From JBGPFS01 sp041483455 (GTDB lineage Bacteria; Chloroflexota; Limnocylindria; Limnocylindrales; CSP1-4): a stretch of 13,999 nucleotides of DNA. The notes beneath the pieces are model-generated. The model was given only the letters and a program-made list of their open reading frames with translations. It was not told where the DNA came from and made no database searches. The translations under genes were made by a program, and so were the position numbers. Of the stretch, positions 7,747-13,999 are shown piece by piece. Position 1 is the first letter of the stretch. The number at the start of each line of letters is the position of its first letter. The stretch covers positions 1 through 13,999 of the forward strand of contig JBGPFS010000044.1 in the NCBI GenBank assembly GCA_041483455.1. The letters run 5' to 3'.

Positions 7747-7835
7747 CCGTGCCGATGAGCACCGATCGCCGTACCGCCATCCGTGCCTGATCGCGTTCGA
7801 CTCGGGATCCTCGGGCCCCGGACCGAGGCGCCGGC

Positions 7836-10577
7836 GTGACCGCACCCGCCATCATCCATCTCGTCCCGCACACGCACTGGGACCGGGAGTGGTACGAGCC
7901 GTTCCAGACCTTCCGTATGCGACTGGTCGAGCTGGTCGATCAGCTGCTCGAGCGAATGGAGCGGGATCCGCGCCTGCGCTTCACCCTCGATGGACAGGCA
8001 GCGACGGTCGACGACTACCTCGAGGTACGGCCGGACGCGGAGCCGCTGATCCGACGACTGATCGCCGAAGGGCGCCTGGCGATCGGGCCATGGCAGATCC
8101 TGATGGATGAGTTCCTCGTCTCGGGTGAGACGATCGTCCGCAACCTGGAGTTCGGCTGGGCCCGGGCCGAGGGGCTCGGGCGAGCGATGCCGGTCGGGTA
8201 CCTGCCGGACATGTTCGGCCATATCGCCCAGATGCCCCAGATCCTGCGCCGAGCCGGAATCGAGCGGGCGGTCGTCTGGCGCGGCGTGCCCTCATCCATC
8301 GACCGCAACACCTTCCGCTGGGCCGCCCCGGACGGCTCCGAGGTCGAGACCGAGTACCTGGTCGGTGGCTACGGAAACGGCGCCTATCTGTTTGACGTGC
8401 CGGAACGGCTGGGATCCAAGCTGGTTGGCTACCGTGCCGCGAACGCGGCCTTCTACGGCGAGCGCTCATTCCTCGCCATGTACGGTACCGATCACGCCGT
8501 CCCCTCGCCGCGCCTCGCCGACCTGGTCGACGCAGTCAATCGGGATGACGCCGGGGTGGAGGTGCGGCTCGAGACCCTGGCTGACTACGCGGCCCGACCC
8601 GAGACCGACGACCGGCCGGTCCGTCGCTGGACGGGCGAGCTGCGCTCCGGCGCACGGGCGAACATGCTGATGGGGGTCAGCTCCGCGAGGATCGACCTCA
8701 AGGCAGCCTGCGGTCGGGTCGAGCGCCTGCTGGAACGGTACGCGGAGCCCCTGACGGCGCTGCATGGGGACGCTTGGCCGGAACGACTGCTCGTGCTCGC
8801 GTGGCGGCGGGTGGTCGACAACTCGGCGCACGACTCGATCTGCGGCTGCTCCCACGACTCGGTCGTGGCCCAGGTGCTCACCCGATTCGCCGAGGCCGAG
8901 CAGCTGGGGCGGGGCATCCTGGCCGCCACCGGGCGACGGATCGGCGCCAGGGTCCCGGTCGGCAGCTGGGGCATCGTGAATCCGTCGCCGACTGCTCGGA
9001 TCGATCTCGTCGCCCTCGATGTCGCGGTGGCCGAGGGAGACGAGCTCGCGTTCTCGACGGACGGGATCCGCATCGCCGTCCAGGAGCTCTCGCGCACGGA
9101 CCCGCTGGTCGCGCGGTTCCAGTTCCGCGGCGACGAACTCCCGGAGCTTCTGCGACGGCGGCGACATGGCCGCGAGATCTTCGGGCGACAGCTCAACGGC
9201 GCCCGGATCGATCGCGAGGCCGGGGTTCCCACGATCACGTTGCTGGTCGACGACGTCGGCGAGCCACCGGAGCTCGACGTCGACGAGCTGATCGATGCCG
9301 TGGTGACCGCCGTCGGCGAGGCACCCACGGCCCGCTGGGAGCTCGTGGTCACGGCTCCGGACCGTCGTCAGGTCCTCGTGCAAGTGCCGGTGCCGCCACT
9401 GGGCTGGGCGACCCTCGAACCCGGCCGACCGGCGACCGACCGCGACGCGTTGACCGAGATGCAGCCGGTCGTGGCCACGGAGCGCTCGCTGTCGAATGGG
9501 CTGGTCGAGGCGATCGTAGATGGCGATGGGACGACTCGACTCCGCGGGAGCGGCTCCGAGCTGGTCGGCGTGGGGCGCCTGGTCGACGGCGGGGAGTTCG
9601 GCGACAGCTACAACTACGGGCCGCCGGCCGACGACCGGCTGGTCGAGACATCGCTGAGCGTCTCGGTCGAGCGGACCATCGGCGGGCCGCTCCTCGGCGA
9701 AGTCGTCGTCAGGCGCCGCTATGACTGGCCACTCGGCGTGGAGCCGTCGGGCTCGGCCCGAACCGACGCGACTGTCGAGACCGAGGTGACGACCAGGCTC
9801 GAACTCCGAGCCGGCGAGCCGTTCGTGCGGGTCCGGATCGAGTTCGACAATCGCTCACGCGATCACCGGCTGCGCTGGCACATCCCGCTCCCGTCACCGG
9901 CCGCAACCTCGGCCGCGGAGGGGCAGTTCGCGGTCGTCGAACGCGCTCTGACGACGGAGGGCGGGCACGGCGAGGTGCCCCTGCCGACCTACCCGGCGCG
10001 CGGATTCGTCCACGCCGCCGGCGTATCGGTCCTCCTCGACCACCTGACCGAGTACGAGCTCGTCGACGGCGGCCGGGAGCTCGCGATCACCCTGCTCCGC
10101 TCGTTCGGCCTGATCAGCCGCAATGCGAACCCGTTCCGGGAGGACCCGGCCGGACCCGAGATCCCCGTGCCCGATGCGCAGCGGATCGGTCCGTGGAGCT
10201 TCGGGTTCGCCGTCCTCCCGCATGCCGGCGGCTGGTCTGACGCCGGGATCCTGGCGGCCATGGAGCGCTACCAGCACCCCCTGCTGGCGTTCCGCGGAAC
10301 GGCCCGCGAGGCCTCCGTCGAACGCGGGCGGCCCCCCGGACTCAGCGTCGACGGGCCCGGCGTCGTGATGAGCGCCCTCCGCCGCCGGGGCGACTGGCTC
10401 GAGCTTCGCCTCGCCGCCGAACGCGCCACGCCGACCGAGGCGATCATCCGCGGCGGCTTCCGTGAGGCTCGGGCGGTGGACCTGCTAGGCCGTGATGGCG
10501 GAGCGCTCAGCTGCTCCGACTCGCTCCTTCGATTGCCGCTCGGGGCCTGGGAGATCGCGACCGTCCGCCTCCGTTGA
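7836..10577 (+). CDS. GH38 alpha-mannosidase / mannosylglycerate-hydrolase-type enzyme
   Basis: A 913-residue GH38 enzyme; the family removes alpha-mannosyl residues using a zinc ion and an Asp nucleophile. Zinc ligands are visible as H14 and D16 in PHTHWDREWY, D125 in GYLPDMFGH (also the nucleophile), and H332 in NSAHDSICGCSHDS. MYGTDH (215-220) and the ANMLMGVSSARIDLKAA segment are further family landmarks. The C-terminal half (about 470-913) has the long beta-rich domains of GH38. Length fits the bacterial branch containing E. coli MngB (about 880), and the N-terminus, including HWDREWY, GPW and SGETIVRNL, resembles that branch. 2-O-mannosylglycerate or related solutes are therefore possible substrates besides manno-oligosaccharides. 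No signal peptide is seen. It starts with GTG at 7836 after GAGG at 7825-7828 (7-nt gap). It precedes the sugar-importer genes on the same strand. Confidence 0.93.
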   Translation: MTAPAIIHLVPHTHWDREWYEPFQTFRMRLVELVDQLLERMERDPRLRFTLDGQAATVDDYLEVRPDAEPLIRRLIAEGRLAIGPWQILMDEFLVSGETIVRNLEFGWARAEGLGRAMPVGYLPDMFGHIAQMPQILRRAGIERAVVWRGVPSSIDRNTFRWAAPDGSEVETEYLVGGYGNGAYLFDVPERLGSKLVGYRAANAAFYGERSFLAMYGTDHAVPSPRLADLVDAVNRDDAGVEVRLETLADYAARPETDDRPVRRWTGELRSGARANMLMGVSSARIDLKAACGRVERLLERYAEPLTALHGDAWPERLLVLAWRRVVDNSAHDSICGCSHDSVVAQVLTRFAEAEQLGRGILAATGRRIGARVPVGSWGIVNPSPTARIDLVALDVAVAEGDELAFSTDGIRIAVQELSRTDPLVARFQFRGDELPELLRRRRHGREIFGRQLNGARIDREAGVPTITLLVDDVGEPPELDVDELIDAVVTAVGEAPTARWELVVTAPDRRQVLVQVPVPPLGWATLEPGRPATDRDALTEMQPVVATERSLSNGLVEAIVDGDGTTRLRGSGSELVGVGRLVDGGEFGDSYNYGPPADDRLVETSLSVSVERTIGGPLLGEVVVRRRYDWPLGVEPSGSARTDATVETEVTTRLELRAGEPFVRVRIEFDNRSRDHRLRWHIPLPSPAATSAAEGQFAVVERALTTEGGHGEVPLPTYPARGFVHAAGVSVLLDHLTEYELVDGGRELAITLLRSFGLISRNANPFREDPAGPEIPVPDAQRIGPWSFGFAVLPHAGGWSDAGILAAMERYQHPLLAFRGTAREASVERGRPPGLSVDGPGVVMSALRRRGDWLELRLAAERATPTEAIIRGGFREARAVDLLGRDGGALSCSDSLLRLPLGAWEIATVRLR

Positions 10578-10603
10578 CGGACGACGGGGGAGCTAACCCG
10601 ACG

Positions 10604-10633
10604 TTGACAGCGAACCGGACCGAGACCTAGGCT
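10604..10633 (+). promoter_or_regulatory. Probable promoter of the sugar-importer operon
   Basis: A perfect TTGACA -35 (10604-10609) is followed after 18 bp by TAGGCT (10628-10633), which keeps the first two and last -10 bases. It begins 27 bp past the GH38 stop codon and implies a start near 10640, with a leader of about 235 nt before the binding-protein gene. The architecture matches the proposed tRNA promoter in this window (18-bp spacer, TAG-type -10). Confidence 0.55.
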
Positions 10634-10641
10634 CCACGTCT

Positions 10642-10751
10642 GAGTGGCAGCCTGCCATTCGATCTCTGCGTCCACCTGCTCCCTCGCAGCCGCCGCAGAG
10701 CATCCGGTTGAGCGTATGAGCCGCGATCGCTTCCCACCGGGAGGGAACCGG
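10642..10751 (+). other. Structured 5' leader region upstream of the binding-protein gene
   Basis: Several inverted repeats lie in the untranslated stretch between the proposed promoter and the GTG at 10876. An 8-bp stem with one G-T pair sits at 10642-10649/10653-10660, near the expected transcript start. CTCTGCG (10664-10670) pairs with CGCAGAG (10694-10700). CCGGTT (10704-10709) pairs with AACCGG (10746-10751) and encloses or competes with TTCCC (10731-10735)/GGGAA (10743-10747). No known riboswitch class is recognised. The remainder up to 10864 shows nothing further I can support. Confidence 0.4.
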
Positions 10752-10864
10752 CGAGCGCCTCGGATCCTTGCCGGAAGAGGAGGAGATCGACCAGAACCGA
10801 GGGTGCCTTGTCGTGGTATCCGTCCGCCGTGCACCGCGAAGCGTGGCCTGCGCCGGAACTCTGT

Positions 10865-10869
10865 GGAGG
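10865..10869 (+). promoter_or_regulatory. Ribosome-binding site that fixes the binding-protein start
   Basis: GGAGG lies 6 nt before the GTG at 10876. This decides against the longer open frame from 10768, whose extra 36 codons have no such site and would bury the signal peptide. Confidence 0.85.
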
Positions 10870-10875
10870 TCGTCG

Positions 10876-12234
10876 GTGAATCGATCGCTGAAAGTCCTGT
10901 CGTTGTTCATGACGAGCGCGCTCGTCCTGGCAGCTTGCAGTTCGGGCACTGCAACAACCACTCCATCCGCGGCGGGATCTGCCGCAGCCAGTGCGCCTGC
11001 GGCGAGCGTGCCCGCAGCCAGTTCCGCCGCTGGCGCCACGATCACCGTCACCTCGCTGTGGGGTGGCAGTGAGCAGGCTGCGTTCCAGAAAGTCCTCGAC
11101 GCGTTCAAGGCCGCGACCGGCATCACTGCGACCTATCAGGCGCAGCGCACGGACTACGCGACGGTGCTCCAGACCAAGATCACCAGCGGCAGTCCACCCG
11201 ACGTCGCGATCATGCCGAACCTCGGCTTCCTGCGCCAGTTCGCCCGTTCGGGCGGCATCAAGAAGATCAGCGATCTCGGGATCGACCCGGCCAGTCTCGC
11301 CGCGAACTACCCGCCGGGCATCCTCGACTCGGGCCTGGTCGACGGGAATCTCTACGGGATCATGGTCAAGTTCAACAGCAAGAGCACGGTCTGGTATCGG
11401 CCTGACCTGTTCACGAAGGACGGAGTCACCGTTCCGAAGACCTGGGACGAGTTCAAGAGCGTCCTCGATGCCCTTCAGGCGAAGGGCATGCAGACGCCGC
11501 TCGCACTGGGCGCCAAGGACTCCTGGACGCTGACCGACTGGTTCGAGGAGATCTACCTCCGCCAGAGCGGCGCCGACGCGTACAAGAAACTCTTCAGCCC
11601 TGCCGGCGACTGGACCGACCCGACCGTCGCGGCCGCGATCAACTCGATGAAGGAAGTCCTCAACGAGAAGTACGTCAGCGGCGGCATCAAGGGCGCTCTC
11701 GGCACGAGCTTCACCGACGGGATCGCGGAGGCCTTCAGCGCGAGCCCCAAGGCCGCCATCTACTACGAGGGCGGATTCGTGGGCGGCCTGGCGACGGGTC
11801 AGACCAACACCGCGCTCGTGCCGGGCACGACGATCGACTGGTTCGACTTCCCGACCTTCGCCAACGGCCAGGGCTCGGGGGCGGCCGAGATCGGCGGCGA
11901 CGAGATCGCGGCGCTGACCACCAATCCGGGCGTCAAGGAGTTCATCCAGTACATGACCACCGCTGACGCCGGGACGGTCTGGGCCCAGACGGGTGCGATC
12001 ATCTCGCCGGTCAAGGCCGTCGGCGCGAGCGCCTACCCGAACGATCTGGCCAAGAAGGAAGCAGCCCAGGTGGCAGGCGCCACGGCAGTCGTCTACGACG
12101 GCTCCGACACGCAGCCGGCAGCAGCGCCCGACATGGGCGCCATGCTCCAGAATGCCATCCAGGGACAGGACCTCACGGGCCTCTTGAAGACGTTCAACGA
12201 CGGCGTCAAGACCGCGTGGGCCAACGAGAAGTGA
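10876..12234 (+). CDS. ABC sugar-importer substrate-binding lipoprotein (AglE-like, CUT1 family)
   Basis: A 452-residue solute-binding lipoprotein that should capture an oligosaccharide outside the membrane and deliver it to the permeases encoded next. The first 20 residues (NRSLKVLSLFMTSALVLAA) form a lipoprotein signal peptide with lipobox LAAC and lipidated C21. An Ala/Ser/Thr/Pro linker spans about 22-54. The mature domain follows: TITVTSLWGGSEQAAFQKVL, SGSPPDVAIMPN, DGNLYGIMVKFNSKSTVWYR, PKTWDEF. The KSTVWYRPDLF segment and overall layout resemble alpha-glucoside-binding AglE proteins of rhizobia, which is recalled similarity, not a search. The GTG start is fixed by GGAGG 6 nt upstream. 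It has its own promoter 240 bp upstream and is followed by a GC-rich hairpin before the first permease gene. Ligand is unproven: alpha-glucosides by family resemblance, mannosylated compounds by the GH38 neighbour. Confidence 0.92.
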   Translation: MNRSLKVLSLFMTSALVLAACSSGTATTTPSAAGSAAASAPAASVPAASSAAGATITVTSLWGGSEQAAFQKVLDAFKAATGITATYQAQRTDYATVLQTKITSGSPPDVAIMPNLGFLRQFARSGGIKKISDLGIDPASLAANYPPGILDSGLVDGNLYGIMVKFNSKSTVWYRPDLFTKDGVTVPKTWDEFKSVLDALQAKGMQTPLALGAKDSWTLTDWFEEIYLRQSGADAYKKLFSPAGDWTDPTVAAAINSMKEVLNEKYVSGGIKGALGTSFTDGIAEAFSASPKAAIYYEGGFVGGLATGQTNTALVPGTTIDWFDFPTFANGQGSGAAEIGGDEIAALTTNPGVKEFIQYMTTADAGTVWAQTGAIISPVKAVGASAYPNDLAKKEAAQVAGATAVVYDGSDTQPAAAPDMGAMLQNAIQGQDLTGLLKTFNDGVKTAWANEK

Positions 12235-12257
12235 TCACGACTGCCTAGGCAACCGAA

Positions 12258-12288
12258 GGCGCGGGCGGGCCACCCGCCCGCCCGCGCC
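12258..12288 (+). terminator. Intercistronic GC hairpin between binding protein and permease
   Basis: A perfect 12-bp stem, GGCGCGGGCGGG (12258-12269) with CCCGCCCGCGCC (12277-12288), and a 7-nt loop. It lies 23 bp past the binding-protein stop and 23 bp before the permease start. No T-run follows, so it is more likely an mRNA-stabilising or partial-termination structure than a full stop. Such hairpins in malE-malF-like operons keep the binding protein more abundant than the permeases. Confidence 0.75.
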
Positions 12289-12311
12289 TCACGTTCTGAT
12301 GAGGAATGCCA

Positions 12312-13265
12312 GTGGCAGTAGATCCTCATTCGACCCCTGGCCGCATCGGGACCAGCGCCCCCGCGCCAAGGGTCCCTGGTGGAAGTGGCGCCCGATTCGG
12401 GCGCACCAGGCCGATCGTCCTGGCGATCTTCCTTCTACCGGCGGCCGTCCTGCTCGCGGTGTTCATCGGCTACCCGGTGCTCTATACGCTGCGCTTGAGC
12501 GTCGACCGCGGGCTGGGTGGGAATTTCACGCGGCTCGTCGGGCTCGACAACTACGTCAGCCTGTTCAAGGACCCGACGTTCATCCAGGCGATCGTCAATA
12601 ACCTCCTGTGGATCGTCTTCTACGCGGGATTCGTCATCGGCCTGGGCCTGCTCATCGCCGTCGTGGCGATGCGGGTTCGCTACGAGACCATCATCAAGGC
12701 GATCGTCTTCCTGCCGATGGCCATCGCGGCCACGGCGCTGGCGGTCATCTGGGAGTTCGTCTATCAGCCCGATCCGAAGATCGGTCTGCTCAATGCGATC
12801 ATCGGTTTCGCCCACGGACCCGCCATCTCGTGGCTAGGCGACTCGAGCGTCGTCAACGGGGCCCTGATCACGGTCGGGATCTGGGGCTCGACCGGCTTCG
12901 CGACGGTCATCCTGTCGGCCGCCCTCAAGGGCATTCCGACCGAGGTCCTGGAGGCCGCCCGGACGGACGGCGCGAATGAGTTCCAGATCTTCGCCCGGAT
13001 CATCGTGCCGATGGTCAGCCTGCCGATCTCGGTCCTTGCCGTCACCCTCACGGTCAACGTCATCAAGCTCTTCGACATCCCCTATGTGATGACCCACGGC
13101 GGGCCGGGCACATCGAGCCGGGTGATCGCATTCCAGATGTACATCCAGGGCTTCCAATCCGGTCAATTGGGGCAGGCCGCGGCTGTCGCGGTGGTGATGC
13201 TGATCGTGATGATCCCGATCATGGCCTTCAACATTCGCCGCTTCCGTACGTCTTCGGTGGTTTGA
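12312..13265 (+). CDS. ABC sugar-importer permease 1 (AglF/MalF-like, CUT1 family)
   Basis: An inner-membrane permease subunit of about 317 residues. Numbering from the alternative ATG at 12306, six hydrophobic helices are seen at about 37-60, 99-122, 131-152, 185-206, 236-257 and 290-310. The EAA loop that contacts the ATPase reads LEAARTDGANEFQIF (E216-A217-A218, G222) and ends IIVPM. The N-terminal 35 residues are a soluble Pro/Gly/Arg-rich tail. ILSAALKGIP and KLFDIPYVMTHGGP resemble the AglF group. I prefer GTG 12312 because GAGGA (12301-12305) is 6 nt upstream, whereas it abuts the ATG at 12306 with no spacing; the difference is two residues. The stop codon TGA directly abuts the ATG of permease 2, indicating translational coupling. 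Confidence 0.93.
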   Translation: MAVDPHSTPGRIGTSAPAPRVPGGSGARFGRTRPIVLAIFLLPAAVLLAVFIGYPVLYTLRLSVDRGLGGNFTRLVGLDNYVSLFKDPTFIQAIVNNLLWIVFYAGFVIGLGLLIAVVAMRVRYETIIKAIVFLPMAIAATALAVIWEFVYQPDPKIGLLNAIIGFAHGPAISWLGDSSVVNGALITVGIWGSTGFATVILSAALKGIPTEVLEAARTDGANEFQIFARIIVPMVSLPISVLAVTLTVNVIKLFDIPYVMTHGGPGTSSRVIAFQMYIQGFQSGQLGQAAAVAVVMLIVMIPIMAFNIRRFRTSSVV

Positions 13266-13999
13266 ATGGGCGCCAACGCTGACGCCCGCCCTGCGGCGCG
13301 CGTATCCACAGACACCCTCAGCGGACGGATCGTCAAGAATCTCGGCCGGACGCCGGTCCACATCGTGCTGGCCATCGTCGCCGTCATCTGGCTCGCGCCG
13401 ACGATCGGCCTCCTGGTGACCTCATTCCGACCACGATCAGACATCCAGGCCAGCGGCTGGTGGGATGTCCTGTCCACCCTTCGCTTCACACTCATCAACT
13501 ACGAGAACGTGCTCCAGGGGCAGGGCATGGGCCCTGCCTTCCTGAACAGCGTCATCATCTCCGTGCCGTCGACCCTGCTCCCCCTGGCGCTCTGCTCGCT
13601 GGCGGCCTACGGCTTCTCGTGGCTCAAGTTCAGGTTCAAGGACTCGTTGTTCCTGATCGTCGTGGCGCTGATGATGGTGCCGGTCCAGGTCGGCTTCATC
13701 CCCTTGCTAACGCTCTTCAAGCCCCTGCATCTCACCCAGGGTTTCGTCGGGATCTGGCTGGCGCACACGGCCTTCGCCCTGCCGTTCGGCATCTTCCTGC
13801 TGCGGAACTTCTTCATCACGTTGCCCAAGGACCTCATCGAGGCCGCCCGGATCGACGGCGCCTCGGACGTCGGGATCTTCCGCACGATCGTGGTGCCGCT
13901 GTCTGTTCCGGCGATCGCGGCCTACGGGACCTTGCAGTTCCTGTGGGTCTGGAACGACCTCCTGATGTCGCTCGTGTTCGTGTCCAACAACGCGAACTA
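13266..13999 (+). CDS. ABC sugar-importer permease 2 (AglG/MalG-like, CUT1 family), 3' end beyond window
   Basis: The reading frame is open from the ATG at 13266 to the window end: 244 codons plus two bases, no stop, so the gene is cut by the window edge. After a short polar N-terminus, helices are seen at about 31-53, 91-118, 128-150 and 160-181. The EAA loop is complete: IEAARIDGASDVGIF (E192-A193-A194, G198), then TIVVPLS. IWLAHTAFALPFGIFLLRNFF and LQFLWVWNDLLMSLVF are characteristic of the AglG/MalG-type second permease. It starts immediately after the permease 1 stop (TGAATG) with no separate ribosome site, so translation is probably coupled. Family members run about 280-300 residues, so roughly 40-60 residues are missing. 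A downstream ATPase or hydrolase gene would be expected outside the window. Confidence 0.92.
   Translation, partial: MGANADARPAARVSTDTLSGRIVKNLGRTPVHIVLAIVAVIWLAPTIGLLVTSFRPRSDIQASGWWDVLSTLRFTLINYENVLQGQGMGPAFLNSVIISVPSTLLPLALCSLAAYGFSWLKFRFKDSLFLIVVALMMVPVQVGFIPLLTLFKPLHLTQGFVGIWLAHTAFALPFGIFLLRNFFITLPKDLIEAARIDGASDVGIFRTIVVPLSVPAIAAYGTLQFLWVWNDLLMSLVFVSNNAN

Noticed and set aside
10768..10875. Upstream extension of the sugar-binding protein frame (36 codons from an ATG).
   Set aside because: It would place charged residues before the lipoprotein signal peptide, and a GGAGG ribosome site lies within it 6 nt before the GTG at 10876.

Overview
The window is high-GC DNA, and GTG starts with clear Shine-Dalgarno sites are common. 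It has a lipoprotein with a long Ala/Ser/Thr/Pro linker, a membrane protein with a similar linker, and tightly packed, functionally mixed genes. This style fits an uncultured high-GC Chloroflexota (Limnocylindria-like) or an actinobacterium. That is inference from style only; no marker gene here settles the taxonomy.

Left part (1-3003): a complete-looking M19 membrane dipeptidase (5-1183, +) is followed by a single-pass membrane protein of unknown function (1275-2468, +). The second carries an in-frame 15-bp tandem repeat and a low-complexity linker joining two extracytoplasmic regions. A small SRPBCC/START-fold protein (2563-3003, -) converges on it. The next 437 bp (3004-3440) contain no gene I can support, but hold a tight knot of overlapping inverted repeats at 3271-3304.

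Middle part (3441-5826): a 706-residue single-subunit molybdopterin/[4Fe-4S] oxidoreductase (-) with intact cluster cysteines and a candidate Mo-ligand cysteine. Upstream of it on the same strand is a tRNA-Gly(CCC) gene with an encoded CCA end and its own plausible promoter.

Right part (5901-13999): a carbohydrate-utilisation locus. A GH13 alpha-glucosidase-type enzyme (-) diverges from a GH38 alpha-mannosidase/mannosylglycerate-hydrolase-type enzyme (+). After GH38, and behind its own promoter and a long structured leader, comes an ABC sugar importer: substrate-binding lipoprotein, permease 1, permease 2 (cut by the window end). The importer proteins resemble the AglE/AglF/AglG alpha-glucoside type of the CUT1 family. 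A 12-bp GC hairpin between the binding-protein and permease genes probably sets their expression ratio. The likely logic is binding and import of an oligosaccharide or glycosylated solute, then cytoplasmic cleavage by the GH13 and GH38 enzymes. No ATPase or sugar-responsive regulator lies in the window.

I found no clearly new defence, mobile or RNA system. The observations most worth checking are the mixed alpha-glucoside/alpha-mannoside locus, the binding-protein leader and intercistronic hairpin, the overlapping hairpins at 3271-3304, and the possible domain duplication in the 1275-2468 protein.
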